Of a stretch of DNA of 23,799 bases, positions 6,558 to 14,491 are shown in pieces. Position 1 is the stretch's first letter, and each line of letters opens with the position of its first letter. The translations under genes were made by a program, and so were the position numbers. The notes beneath the pieces are model-generated. The model was not told the origin of the DNA, searched no databases, and saw only the letters and a program-made list of their open reading frames with translations. Source of the DNA: Planctomycetales bacterium (lineage in GTDB: Bacteria; Planctomycetota; SZUA-567); contig BNUQ01000028.1 of the NCBI GenBank assembly GCA_025997475.1, forward strand, positions 1-23,799. Reading direction: 5' to 3'.

Positions 6558-8564
6558 ATGAGTGCGCCGTGCCCAAAAAAAACGCGCTACCGTCGGCTGA
6601 AAATTATTTTTTTCGCCGCCGTTTTGTTGTTGGCGGCGGTCATCGGCGGCGCGACGGCGGCACATCATAAATTTTCCGAAAATTTCGTTCACGCTTATCT
6701 CGAAAAAGAAATCTCCCGCCTGACCGCGCTCCACTGCCGCATCGGCGCGCTAAAATTATCCTTGCTTACCGGCGAATTAACGCTGACCGATTTGCAATTG
6801 ACCGCGCCCGACGACCACGCGCCGCTTTTTACCTTGAAAAAACTCACGGCGCGTATCTCGTGGCTCGCGTCGCTGTTCACCCTCGGCGGACGCGGCGAAA
6901 TTACCGCCGATGGCTGGCGACTGCAAATTATTCGTTATCCCAATTTCGCGGCAACGGTCGCGAACACCGTCGCCGAACCCGCGACCGCGCCGACGTTGAC
7001 CGATGTAACGGATTTTCGCCGCATCTCCCACCGTTTGCGCGAACTGCCGTGGCGCGCGTGGCTTGACCGTTTCGCGCCGCTGAAATATCTGAGCGGTTGC
7101 CGTTTGACCGGCGAGAACGGCGAAATTGTCTGGCGCGACGGCAACGGCTTTTTCGCCGACAGCGTGCTGTCCGTTCCGCAATTCACCGCCGAAAAACACG
7201 CGGCGCAATTTTCCTTCGCGGCGGCGACGCAACTCCGCGCGCCTAATAACGACGGAACCGTCGATGACGGAACGTTGGCACTGACCGCGTCCGCCGATTT
7301 GCATTCGCACGGGCGGGTGTCTAATTTCAAAATAGACGCCGCGCTGACGAATTTTGATTTGCCGCAATTGTCGTTTTATTACGGTCTCGCTTACGGCTTT
7401 CAGGGCAACGCGCTGACGCTCGGCGCGCCGTTTTTCGGCGACATTCGTCTTGCCGGCGGCGACGGCGGCGCCACGTTAAGTTTTTCGTTGCACACCGACC
7501 GGCTGTTGCGCGTTTTCCCGTTTGTCAAAGAACCGGCGCAAATGCCGGCGCTGACCGCCGACGGCGTCATCGACGCCAACGCGCGGGGCGAGTGGCAAAT
7601 CAAACAATTGTCGTTGGAAATCGGCAAATGGTTGGCGTTGCAGGCGACCGGCGGCGACCGCGACGGTTTGAATTTTCAATTTAATATGACCCTCGACGAC
7701 TTTTCGCGCAGTGAATTGGCGCGGCGGCTGAAAATGAGTATGAGCGGCAAAACCGCGTTGACGGTGCGCTCGCAGGCGAGCGGCGACGACACGGTCGTGC
7801 ACGCGCGCTGGCAGGCGCAGGATTTAAGCGTCAATTCGGCGGACGAAAATACCGAGTGGACGGGCAATTTAACGGCGGCGCAAGCGGCGCTCGACATCAC
7901 GCACACCGAACTCGGCGCGCGCATCACCGCGCTGACGTTGGCGACCGGCGGGTTTGAAATGCGCGCCGCCGACCGGCGGAGCGGCGAAGATTTATTGCTG
8001 ACGTTTCGCTCCGGCAAATTTGACGCGAACGCCGCGACGATTTCGGTGGACGATTTCGCGTTAGGACAGCCGTCGTTTTCGCCGACGCCGATGGTAACGA
8101 TACCGACGATTACGGTGCAGACGCTCACCGAGCCGCCGTTCGCGGTGTCGTATGTGTTGCTCGACCGGATGAAAGTTAATTATCAGGAAAAACCGGCGAC
8201 GACTTCGGCGGCGACGCAAATGATGAAGGGATTTTTCAGCAAGTTTCCCGCGACGAAACCCAAAGTGGTGGAATTGGTGCGGCAGGCGGCGGCAGAAAAA
8301 GTTATGAACGCCATCGAAGCCGTGGTGCGAATGGTAACGGCGGCGGCGGCGGTCGCGCCGCCGGTTACGCTACGCATCGACCACGGACAGGTTGACCTCT
8401 TGACGCCGGTTACGTCGCGGACGGTGAGGTCCAACGGCAGAGACATTCCGTCGCCGTATTCGCCCGGCGTCAAGAGGTCAACCTGTCCGTGGTCGATGCG
8501 TAGCGTAACCGGCGTCAGTTCCGAAGAAATGACGCGGCAAATCGCGGCGACGATGGCGAATTGA
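6558..8564 (+). CDS. AsmA-like/DUF748-like envelope protein with an inverted duplication in its 3' part
   Basis: A 668-residue protein with one N-terminal transmembrane helix (about 14-35) after a basic patch, then a long beta-rich, periplasm-facing body. Features such as 'LSLLTGELTLTDLQL' (67-81) and repeated 'G-x-(I/L)-x-(W/A)' strands resemble the AsmA/DUF748/YhdP group, which lines the periplasm and is linked to lipid transport or outer-membrane homeostasis. The family call rests on overall pattern, not a catalytic motif. The segment for residues about 601-653 is abnormal: two 51-bp arms (8359-8409, 8464-8514) are perfect inverse copies around a 54-bp loop, so residues about 636-652 are an antisense translation of the left arm. 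The frame survives and the C-terminus 'SSEEMTRQIAATMAN' looks normal. No ribosome site is evident before the ATG at 6558. Confidence 0.6.
   Translation: MSAPCPKKTRYRRLKIIFFAAVLLLAAVIGGATAAHHKFSENFVHAYLEKEISRLTALHCRIGALKLSLLTGELTLTDLQLTAPDDHAPLFTLKKLTARISWLASLFTLGGRGEITADGWRLQIIRYPNFAATVANTVAEPATAPTLTDVTDFRRISHRLRELPWRAWLDRFAPLKYLSGCRLTGENGEIVWRDGNGFFADSVLSVPQFTAEKHAAQFSFAAATQLRAPNNDGTVDDGTLALTASADLHSHGRVSNFKIDAALTNFDLPQLSFYYGLAYGFQGNALTLGAPFFGDIRLAGGDGGATLSFSLHTDRLLRVFPFVKEPAQMPALTADGVIDANARGEWQIKQLSLEIGKWLALQATGGDRDGLNFQFNMTLDDFSRSELARRLKMSMSGKTALTVRSQASGDDTVVHARWQAQDLSVNSADENTEWTGNLTAAQAALDITHTELGARITALTLATGGFEMRAADRRSGEDLLLTFRSGKFDANAATISVDDFALGQPSFSPTPMVTIPTITVQTLTEPPFAVSYVLLDRMKVNYQEKPATTSAATQMMKGFFSKFPATKPKVVELVRQAAAEKVMNAIEAVVRMVTAAAAVAPPVTLRIDHGQVDLLTPVTSRTVRSNGRDIPSPYSPGVKRSTCPWSMRSVTGVSSEEMTRQIAATMAN
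8359..8514. repeat. 51-bp perfect inverted repeat around a 54-bp loop, inside a coding region
   Basis: The left arm is 8359-8409, the loop 8410-8463 and the right arm 8464-8514. Each arm begins or ends with the short motif CGCCGGTTAC or its inverse GTAACCGGCG. The motif CGCCGGTTACG recurs at 8404-8414, exactly at the left-arm/loop border. The loop is a whole number of codons (18). As RNA or single-stranded DNA this would form an extremely stable hairpin. Confidence 0.95.
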
Positions 8565-8641
8565 AGGTCGGGGCGGCAAGGGTTTTAAGCATCGTTAGAC
8601 CGGCAGGGGTTTTAAGGATTTTGAACCACAACGCTCAACTT
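8565..8641. repeat. Short intergenic with a direct repeat and a half heptamer arm (copy 7)
   Basis: No gene is seen. Two similar direct copies, GGCAAGGGTTTTAAG (8574-8588) and GGCAGGGGTTTTAAG (8601-8615), lie between convergent genes. A short TCAACTTTTAACTC arm follows at about 8635-8648 and overlaps the stop of the uracil-DNA glycosylase gene. Confidence 0.45.
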
Positions 8642-9565
8642 TTAACTCGTCTCTAACTCCCGCAGTGCGCGTTGAATGTCTGCCCACGTTTGGCGGTCGT
8701 AGTCGTTGCCGCGCCCGTATTTCCGGCGCATCTGCCATAAAAATACCGGCGAATAAGTTACGACGACCGTCGCCTCGCCCGCCTTGAAATTTTGTCCGCG
8801 CAACGCCGCGATTTCTTCTTGCCGACCGGATAAAATTTGCCCCGCCGTTTGTCCCGCCGCGACGACGACGCGCGGTTTGACGGTCGCGATTTGCCGCCGC
8901 AAAAATTGTTCGCACGCCGCGCTCTCGTCCGGTTTCAGCGGACGGTTGCCGGGCGGACGGCATTTGACCAACGTCGTTAAAAACACTTCTCCCGCCGGTA
9001 TTTTCATTCCTTTTTCGACGATGTCGGTCAGCAGTTGTCCGCCGTTGCCGACAAACGGACGCCCGACAAATTCTTCGTCTTTGCCCGGGTAATCGCCGAC
9101 AAACATCAACCGCGCGTCCAAATTTCCTTCGCCGAAAACGACTTGCCGCCGGCTGGCGCCGAGCGCGCAGGCGCGGCAGGCGCAAATTTCCGCAAATTGC
9201 GCGCGGCACGCCGCCAATTTTTCCGCGTCGCCGGTTAAGCGCGGCTCGGTTTGGCGGAGCGGTTCGCCGGTCGGCGATATTGGCGGCGACGGCGCGGCGG
9301 TCGGCGATAGCGGCGCGGGCGTTGCGGTCGCGGCGGCGGCGGACGCAGGCGCGTCGCTATTTACCGGCGCGCGCGGCGCGGCAAAAATTTTTCTGTCGTT
9401 TTTTTTCGCGCCGGTTTCCGCACCGATTTTTTTGTCGATTTTTTTACCGGCGGCGGCGGCAAGCCACGCCGCGCGGGTCGCCGGCGCGAGCGCGATAAAT
9501 TTCACGCCGAGCCGGCGGTCGAGGGATAAACGCGCATACAGTTGCGCGGCGAGAGAAGCGGGCAT
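8642..9565 (-). CDS. Family 4 uracil-DNA glycosylase (4Fe-4S), with an altered motif
   Basis: A 307-residue protein. Residues 1-112 are a variable head and an Ala/Pro/Lys-rich linker; 113-307 is the glycosylase domain. The cluster cysteines are visible: C130 and C133 ('CACRAC'), C202 in 'KCRPPGNR' and C218. Motif A is 'FVGDYPGKDEEFVGRPFVG' (155-173). Family 4 enzymes excise uracil from DNA as the first step of base excision repair. The second active-site motif is normally HPS/HPA before a hydrophobic pair. Here it reads 'TYSPVFLWQ' (270-278), so the usual histidine is a serine. That could lower uracil activity or shift substrate, as seen in divergent UDG families. No strong ribosome site precedes the ATG. 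The stop lies next to a heptamer arm. Confidence 0.85.
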   Translation of the reverse strand: MPASLAAQLYARLSLDRRLGVKFIALAPATRAAWLAAAAGKKIDKKIGAETGAKKNDRKIFAAPRAPVNSDAPASAAAATATPAPLSPTAAPSPPISPTGEPLRQTEPRLTGDAEKLAACRAQFAEICACRACALGASRRQVVFGEGNLDARLMFVGDYPGKDEEFVGRPFVGNGGQLLTDIVEKGMKIPAGEVFLTTLVKCRPPGNRPLKPDESAACEQFLRRQIATVKPRVVVAAGQTAGQILSGRQEEIAALRGQNFKAGEATVVVTYSPVFLWQMRRKYGRGNDYDRQTWADIQRALRELETS

Positions 9566-9827
9566 AGATTCGACCGGTTAAAGACAATCAAGAATGCAGA
9601 ATTAAGAATTAAGAATTGAGGTCGCGCGCGTCAAAAAGTCGCAACGACTTCGGAAAGAGGGAAAAATCAGAAAAACCCGCCGCCGGAATTTTTCGTTTCG
9701 ATAAAAATTAGCACAAACCGTCCAAAAGGCGAGAGCGAAATCTTTATTTGCGCAACCGCGCCCGTAATAATTCCGCCTCACGTCGCTCGCGGGGAGCGGC
9801 AACATTTTACCGTGGGAGGGAATTGCT
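9566..9827. other. Upstream region of the sugar-uptake operon
   Basis: This 262-bp gap separates the divergent glycosylase and binding-protein genes and should hold both promoters. It contains a short TTAAGAA/TTAAGAATTGAGG repeat (9592-9620, a drifted heptamer arm) and AT-rich stretches at 9660-9715 and 9740-9775. I see no promoter I can name with confidence and no clear operator palindrome. A ribosome site GGGAGGGAATT lies just before the ATG at 9828. Confidence 0.4.
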
Positions 9828-10907
9828 ATGTTAAAGAAATTACTGTTGGCGGCGGTCTGTTGTTGCTTCGGCTGGCTCGCGACGCCGTCGGCATCGGCGG
9901 CGGAAGGAATTAAAGACCTCAAAGTCGGCGTCGTGATGCCGTCGAAAGACCTCGAACGCTGGGCGCGCGAAGGCGCCTATATGGAGGGTTTGTTCAAAAA
10001 CGCGGGCATCAAATACGACTTGCAATACGGCGCGCAAGTGGACCCGCAGGTTAATTTCATCCAAAATATGCTCAGTAGCGGTTGCAACGTGTTGGTCATC
10101 GCCGCCGTGGACGGCGCATCGCTGTCGTCCGTCCTCGAAACCGCCAAAGAGCATCACGTGCCGGTTATTTCTTACGACCGCCTGATTATGGGCACCGACG
10201 CGGTCTCCTATTACATCTCGTTCGACAACACCAAAGTCGGCGAATTGCAAGGCGGCTTTATCCGCGACCAACTCGGTCTCGACCGCCCCGAAAATCAAAA
10301 CAAGACGTTTAATATCGAACTCTTCGCCGGCGCGCCGGACGACAACAACGCGCAATTTTTCTTTGACGGCGCGATGAACGTCCTCCAACCCTACCTCGAC
10401 AAAGGGCAACTAAAAGTCCTCTCCGGTCAAAAAGACCGCGCCGCTTGCGGCACCGAAAGATGGTCGTCGCAAAAAGCGCAGGAGCGGATGGAAAATCTGA
10501 TTTCGGCGCAGGACTACGCCGGCGACACCCGCCTTGACGCGGTGATGAGCAACAACGACGCCATCGCCCGCGGCGTCGCCGAGGCGCTCAATTCGCAAGG
10601 CGTCGAAATCGCCAACTTCCCGATTATCACCGGTCAGGACTGCGAAGTTACCTCGGTCAAATACATTCGCGAAGGGCGGCAATCAATGTCGGTGTTCAAG
10701 GACACGCGCAAACTCGCCGACCAGGTGGTCAAGACGGTGCAAGCGCTCGCCAAAGGCGAAGTGCCGGAAACGAACGACACCACCACCTACAACAACGGCA
10801 AAAAAATCGTGCCGTCGTTCCTCTGCCCGCTTGACGTGGTTACCAAAGACACCATTAAAGCCGTTTTAGTGGACACCGGCTACTATCAAGAGGCGGAGTT
10901 AAAATAG
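9828..10907 (+). CDS. chvE: Periplasmic sugar-binding protein, ChvE/XylF type (first copy)
   Basis: A 359-residue secreted protein. The signal peptide (1-24: KK, hydrophobic core, 'SASA-A') directs export. The body is a type I periplasmic binding protein: 'VGVVMPSKDLERWAREGAYM' (33-52), 'VLVIAAVDGASLSSVLETAK' and 'VPVISYDRLIMGTDAVSYYISFDN' are the ligand-cleft segments shared with ChvE. The later 'ITGQDCEVTSVKYIREGRQSMSVFKDTRKLA' is the hinge and second-lobe signature. ChvE delivers monosaccharides such as galactose, glucose, arabinose or xylose to GguAB; the exact sugar cannot be read off. A GGGAGGG ribosome site precedes the ATG. A heptamer hairpin lies between it and gguA, which could protect its mRNA and allow higher expression than the transporter. 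Confidence 0.92.
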   Translation: MLKKLLLAAVCCCFGWLATPSASAAEGIKDLKVGVVMPSKDLERWAREGAYMEGLFKNAGIKYDLQYGAQVDPQVNFIQNMLSSGCNVLVIAAVDGASLSSVLETAKEHHVPVISYDRLIMGTDAVSYYISFDNTKVGELQGGFIRDQLGLDRPENQNKTFNIELFAGAPDDNNAQFFFDGAMNVLQPYLDKGQLKVLSGQKDRAACGTERWSSQKAQERMENLISAQDYAGDTRLDAVMSNNDAIARGVAEALNSQGVEIANFPIITGQDCEVTSVKYIREGRQSMSVFKDTRKLADQVVKTVQALAKGEVPETNDTTTYNNGKKIVPSFLCPLDVVTKDTIKAVLVDTGYYQEAELK

Positions 10908-10919
10908 AGACCGACCGAA

Positions 10920-11036
10920 TTCACAATTCACAATTTACAATTAACAACGGTGGAGTTTGACGATTAAAAATCGCTTCGCGAAATTTTGATAATTAGCTCC
11001 TCAATTGTTAATTGTGAATTGTTAATTGTTAATTTT
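10920..11036. repeat. Heptamer-armed inverted repeat, TTAACAA type (copy 9)
   Basis: The left arm (10920-10948) and right arm (11001-11034) are inverse runs of CAATTAA/CAATTCA. The core has GTGGAGTTTGACGATTAAAAA, then TCGCTTCGCGA (palindrome-like), then AGCTCCTC. It lies 13 bp past the stop of the first chvE-type gene and before gguA, inside the operon. It also keeps a false long reading frame open upstream of gguA. Confidence 0.85.
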
Positions 11037-11093
11037 GTTTTTGCCACCCAACTGGCAGTTGTGAATTTATTGACGCTCACTGACCACTTCGCT

Positions 11094-11102
11094 AAAAGGA
11101 GG
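11094..11102 (+). promoter_or_regulatory. Ribosome binding site that fixes the gguA TTG start
   Basis: AAAAGGAGG is a near-perfect Shine-Dalgarno site 6 bp upstream of TTG 11109. Any upstream start in the same frame (for example near 10986) lies within the heptamer repeat and has no such site. Confidence 0.8.
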
Positions 11103-11108
11103 TGCAAC

Positions 11109-12656
11109 TTGGCTGACCCCAAAATTTTGCTGGAAATGAAGGACATTAAAAAAACCTTCGGACCGGTAGTCGCCCTGCACGATGTCAATCTGCAAATTGT
11201 CGAAGGCGAGATTCACGCGCTTTGCGGCGAGAACGGCGCCGGCAAGTCCACGCTGATGAACGTGCTCAGCGGCGTCTATCCGTTCGGCTCGTATTCCGGC
11301 GACATCGTCTATAACGGCGAACTCTGTCAATTCGCCGGCATCAAAGACAGCGAGAAACGCGGCATCGTCATTATCCATCAGGAACTTGCCCTCATCCCGT
11401 TTCTCTCCATCGGCGAGAATTTGTTTCTCGGCAACGAGCGTGGCGTCAAAGCCCGCATCGACTGGGACAAGACCTACGCGGACGCCGCGAAGTTTATGAA
11501 ACAAGTCGGGCTTGACGAAAACCCGCACACGTTAGTTAAAGACATCGGCGTCGGCAAACAGCAACTCGTCGAAATCGCCAAAGCCCTCGCCAAAAGCGTG
11601 CGCTTGCTCATTCTCGACGAGCCGACCGCGTCGCTCAACGAGCGCGATTCCAAAAACCTGCTCGACCTGCTTTTGTCGCTGAAAAAAGAAGGCGTTACCT
11701 CCATCATCATTTCGCACAAATTAGAGGAAATCGCCTACGTCGCCGACCGCATCACGGTCATCCGCGACGGCGCGTCCATTCAAACAATGGACAAAAAAGA
11801 GACGCCGTTCAGCCAGCCGCTGATTATCAAAGCGATGGTCGGACGCGAACTTACCAACCGCTTCCCGAAGCGCGAAAATCAAACCATCGGCGAGGTGGAA
11901 TTTGCCGTGAAAAATTGGACCGTGTATCATCCGCTTTACGAAGGGCGGAAGGTTTGCGACAACGTCAATATCAACGTGCGGCGCGGCGAAATCGTCGGCA
12001 TCAGCGGTTTGATGGGCGCGGGGCGCACCGAGTTGGCGATGAGTATTTTCGGCAAAAGTTACGGTGCGAACATCAGCGGCGAACTTTACCGGCACGGCAA
12101 AGCGCTGAAACTGAACACCATCAAAGAAGCCATCGACAACGGCATCGCCTACGTTACCGAAGACCGCAAAGGCAACGGCTTGGTGTTGGGCGACGCCATC
12201 AGCCGCAACGCGACGCTGGCGCGAATGGACAAGGTTTCCAGTCGGCGGTTCAAAGTCATCGACCACGACCAGGAAGTGAAAGTCGCGGATTCGTATCGCC
12301 AGCAATTCAGCACGAAATGCGCGAGCGTCCGGCAGAACGTCGGCAATTTGTCCGGCGGCAATCAGCAGAAAGTGTTGCTCGGCAAATGGCTGTTCGCCGA
12401 CCCGGAAGTGTTGATCTTGGACGAGCCGACGCGCGGCATCGACGTGGGGGCGAAGTATGACATTTACGTCATCATCAACCAACTCGTCGCCGACGGCAAA
12501 TGCGTGATTATGATTTCCTCGGAAATGCCGGAGTTGCTCGGGATGTGCGACCGGATTTACGTGATGAACGAAGGCAAAATCGTCGCGGAAATGCCGGTGC
12601 AGGAAGCGTCGCAGGAAAAAATTATGGCGGCGATTCTGCAAAGCGACAAAAAATAG
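11109..12656 (+). CDS. gguA: Sugar ABC transporter ATP-binding protein, GguA/XylG type
   Basis: A 515-residue ATPase made of two fused nucleotide-binding domains, the normal length for monosaccharide transporters of the CUT2 group. Domain 1 has Walker A 'GENGAGKST' (40-48), signature 'GVGKQQLVEIAKAL' and Walker B 'LLILDEPTASL'. Domain 2 has the usual degenerate Walker A 'GLMGAGRTE', signature 'LSGGNQQKV' and 'VLILDEPTRGIDVG'. It powers import through GguB. I chose the TTG start at 11109 because AAAAGGAGG (11094-11102) lies 6 bp before it and the resulting protein matches family length. The frame is open further up only because it runs through the heptamer repeat. It is the second gene of the operon. 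Confidence 0.93.
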   Translation: MADPKILLEMKDIKKTFGPVVALHDVNLQIVEGEIHALCGENGAGKSTLMNVLSGVYPFGSYSGDIVYNGELCQFAGIKDSEKRGIVIIHQELALIPFLSIGENLFLGNERGVKARIDWDKTYADAAKFMKQVGLDENPHTLVKDIGVGKQQLVEIAKALAKSVRLLILDEPTASLNERDSKNLLDLLLSLKKEGVTSIIISHKLEEIAYVADRITVIRDGASIQTMDKKETPFSQPLIIKAMVGRELTNRFPKRENQTIGEVEFAVKNWTVYHPLYEGRKVCDNVNINVRRGEIVGISGLMGAGRTELAMSIFGKSYGANISGELYRHGKALKLNTIKEAIDNGIAYVTEDRKGNGLVLGDAISRNATLARMDKVSSRRFKVIDHDQEVKVADSYRQQFSTKCASVRQNVGNLSGGNQQKVLLGKWLFADPEVLILDEPTRGIDVGAKYDIYVIINQLVADGKCVIMISSEMPELLGMCDRIYVMNEGKIVAEMPVQEASQEKIMAAILQSDKK

Positions 12657-12658
12657 CC

Positions 12659-12774
12659 AATTAACAATTTACAATTAACAATTCACAATTTTGGCGTTTG
12701 ATTTTTAGGATTCGCACAGCGAAATTTTTAAGCAACTCCGCAATGGTTAATTGTTAATTTTTAATTGTTAATTG
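12659..12774. repeat. Heptamer-armed inverted repeat, TTAACAA type (copy 10)
   Basis: It begins 2 bp after the gguA stop. The left arm is 12659-12690 and the right arm 12744-12774. The core has GGCGTTTGATTTTTAGGATTCGC, a drifted GCACAGCG in place of GCTTCGCG, and AACTCC. The protease ribosome site follows immediately (12781-12787). Confidence 0.85.
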
Positions 12775-12791
12775 CTTTTGAAAGGAGACCT

Positions 12792-13212
12792 GTGGGGACG
12801 ACTTACGCGAAATTGAAATTGGCTAACGGTGCCGATGTTGAAAGTGTGGAGAACGGAGGGGCTTACGCCGGAAAAAGTGCGTCGCATGGAAATTACGGCA
12901 TTGGTCGATTCCGGCGCGGACGATTTAATTATCAATGAGGAAATTCGCGCGCAATTAGGATTGAAGACGAAAGAAAAACTGGCGGTCAATCTCGCCGACG
13001 GTTCGGTCGTAAAATGCGAACGTCTGCAATCGGTGGAAATTCGCTTTGCCAACCGGTGGACGATGGTCTGCCCGTTGATGTTGCCGGGCAACAACGAACC
13101 GCTGTTAGGCGCGTTGCCGATTAAAGCGATGGACGCCTTAATCGACTTGAAGAATCAGCAATTGATTGTCAATCCGGCGCATCCCAACGTGCCGGTGTTC
13201 AAAGCAAAATAA
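12792..13212 (+). pseudogene. Retropepsin-like (clan AA) aspartic protease, frameshifted by one base
   Basis: AAAGGAG (12781-12787) places the start at GTG 12792, and that frame begins MGTTYAKLKLAN, the usual opening of small bacterial clan AA aspartic proteases. The frame runs into TGA at 12936-12938. The rest of the domain is in the next frame, which is closed by a TGA at 12814-12816 and has no ribosome site. It carries the catalytic 'ALVDSGADD' motif, 'LADGS' and 'PLLGALPI' flap and core elements, ending at 13212. Removing one G from GGGG (12858-12861) joins both into a 139-residue protein reading NGGLTPEKVRRMEITALVD across the joint. So this is either a fresh indel, a base-calling error in a homopolymer, or slippage. 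It sits between gguA and gguB, an unusual place; its substrate is unknown. Confidence 0.8.
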
Positions 13213-13251
13213 TTTTTTCGGAACGAATAATTTTGAAAAGGAGGGCTTATC

Positions 13252-14457
13252 GTGGCAGAGACAAATACGGGCGGCGGCATCTGGGAGGTTCTCAAAAAGA
13301 ACACGATGCTCATCGCGCTGGTGTTAGTGATGGCGTTTTTCCACTTTTATTTGATTTACGGACAGGGCAATCCGCGCGGCTTCATCAATCCGGCGACCAT
13401 CACCAATCTCATCAGCCAAAACGCTTACGTCATCGTGTTGGCGACGGGGATGTTGCTGTGTATTTTGACCGGCGGCAACATCGACTTGTCGGTCGGCTCG
13501 ATTGTCGCGTTGGTCGGCGCGCTGGCGGGCGTGTTTATGACCAACTGGGGAATTCATCCGGCGTTAGCCGTGTTGATGTGCCTCGTGGCGGGCTTGCTTA
13601 TCGGCGCGTTTCACGGTTTCTGGATAGCGTATATGAAAATCCCGCCGTTTATCGTTACCTTGGCGGGAATGATGCTCTGGCGCGGCTTGGCGCTCGTCGT
13701 GCTGAACGGTAACACCATTGCGCTGTCGCGGGAAAATTATTCGGGTTACTGGACGGGATTTTTGTCCTACGGCAAAGGGCATATCGGGACGCAACGGGTT
13801 GACGAATTGACGCTAATCGTCGGCGCGATTTTGACGCTGATACTCGTCGTTACGCAAATCCGCGACCATCTGCACAAAAGCCGGAGCGGCTACGCCGCGG
13901 AAAGCGGCTTCCTGTTCGGGTTCAAATTGCTCCTGTATATTGTCGTGATGTTGGGCGTAACGTGGTTGCTCGCGTGCAACAAGGGCATTCCGGTCATTCT
14001 GATTGTGATTGCCGTGATTGTCGCCGGCTATCATTATTTCACCGCGCGGACGGTGCCGGGGCGCTACCTCTACGCGATTGGCGGCAACGAAAAAGCGGCG
14101 CGAATGAGCGGCGTGAACACCAACCGGATGATGTTTTTCGCTTACGCGAATATGGGCTTCCTCTCCGGCGTGGCGGCGCTGATGTGCGTGGCGCGGTTAA
14201 ATTCGGCGAGTCCGTCCGCCGGCACGGGTTATGAATTGGACGCGATTGCCTCGTGCTTTATCGGCGGCGCCTCGGCGTATGGCGGCACCGGCACGGTCGC
14301 CGGCGCGGTTATCGGCGCGATTTTTATGGGCGTGTTGAACCAAGGGATGTCGCTCGCCGGCGTGGACGCGAACTGGCAACAGGCGGTCAAGGGGTCGGTG
14401 CTGTTAATCGCCGTCGTCTTCGATGTCATTTCGCAAAAACGTAAACAGTCGGCGTAG
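13252..14457 (+). CDS. gguB: Sugar ABC transporter permease, GguB/XylH type
   Basis: A 401-residue polytopic inner-membrane protein with about ten hydrophobic helices. Family segments are 'NLISQNAYVIVLATGMLLCILTGGNIDLSVGSIVALVG' (the 'G-x-IDLSVG' signature of CUT2 permeases), 'KIPPFIVTLAGMMLWRGLALV', 'YLYAIGGNEKAARMSGVN' (the EAA-like cytoplasmic loop that contacts the ATPase) and 'IGGASAYGGTGTVAGAVIGAIFMGVLNQGM'. It forms the sugar channel with GguA. The start is GTG 13252, with AAAAGGAGGG (13236-13245) at correct spacing. It follows the protease gene by 39 bp and precedes the second binding-protein gene. Confidence 0.93.
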   Translation: MAETNTGGGIWEVLKKNTMLIALVLVMAFFHFYLIYGQGNPRGFINPATITNLISQNAYVIVLATGMLLCILTGGNIDLSVGSIVALVGALAGVFMTNWGIHPALAVLMCLVAGLLIGAFHGFWIAYMKIPPFIVTLAGMMLWRGLALVVLNGNTIALSRENYSGYWTGFLSYGKGHIGTQRVDELTLIVGAILTLILVVTQIRDHLHKSRSGYAAESGFLFGFKLLLYIVVMLGVTWLLACNKGIPVILIVIAVIVAGYHYFTARTVPGRYLYAIGGNEKAARMSGVNTNRMMFFAYANMGFLSGVAALMCVARLNSASPSAGTGYELDAIASCFIGGASAYGGTGTVAGAVIGAIFMGVLNQGMSLAGVDANWQQAVKGSVLLIAVVFDVISQKRKQSA

Positions 14458-14491
14458 TATTTAGTCCAAGTTATAATTACAGGAAAGGTCT

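Noticed and set aside
8183..8473. Minus-strand frame in the AsmA-like gene containing GEYGDGMSLPLDL
   Set aside because: Not a gene, but an effect of the inverted duplication; it helped to reconstruct the ancestral plus-strand sequence.
10986..11108. Extended N-terminus for gguA
   Set aside because: The frame is open upstream only because it passes through a heptamer repeat; the Shine-Dalgarno site and family length support TTG 11109.
11721..12641. 306-residue minus-strand frame antisense to gguA
   Set aside because: His/Asp/Phe-rich composition typical of antisense of GC-skewed codons; no family resemblance.
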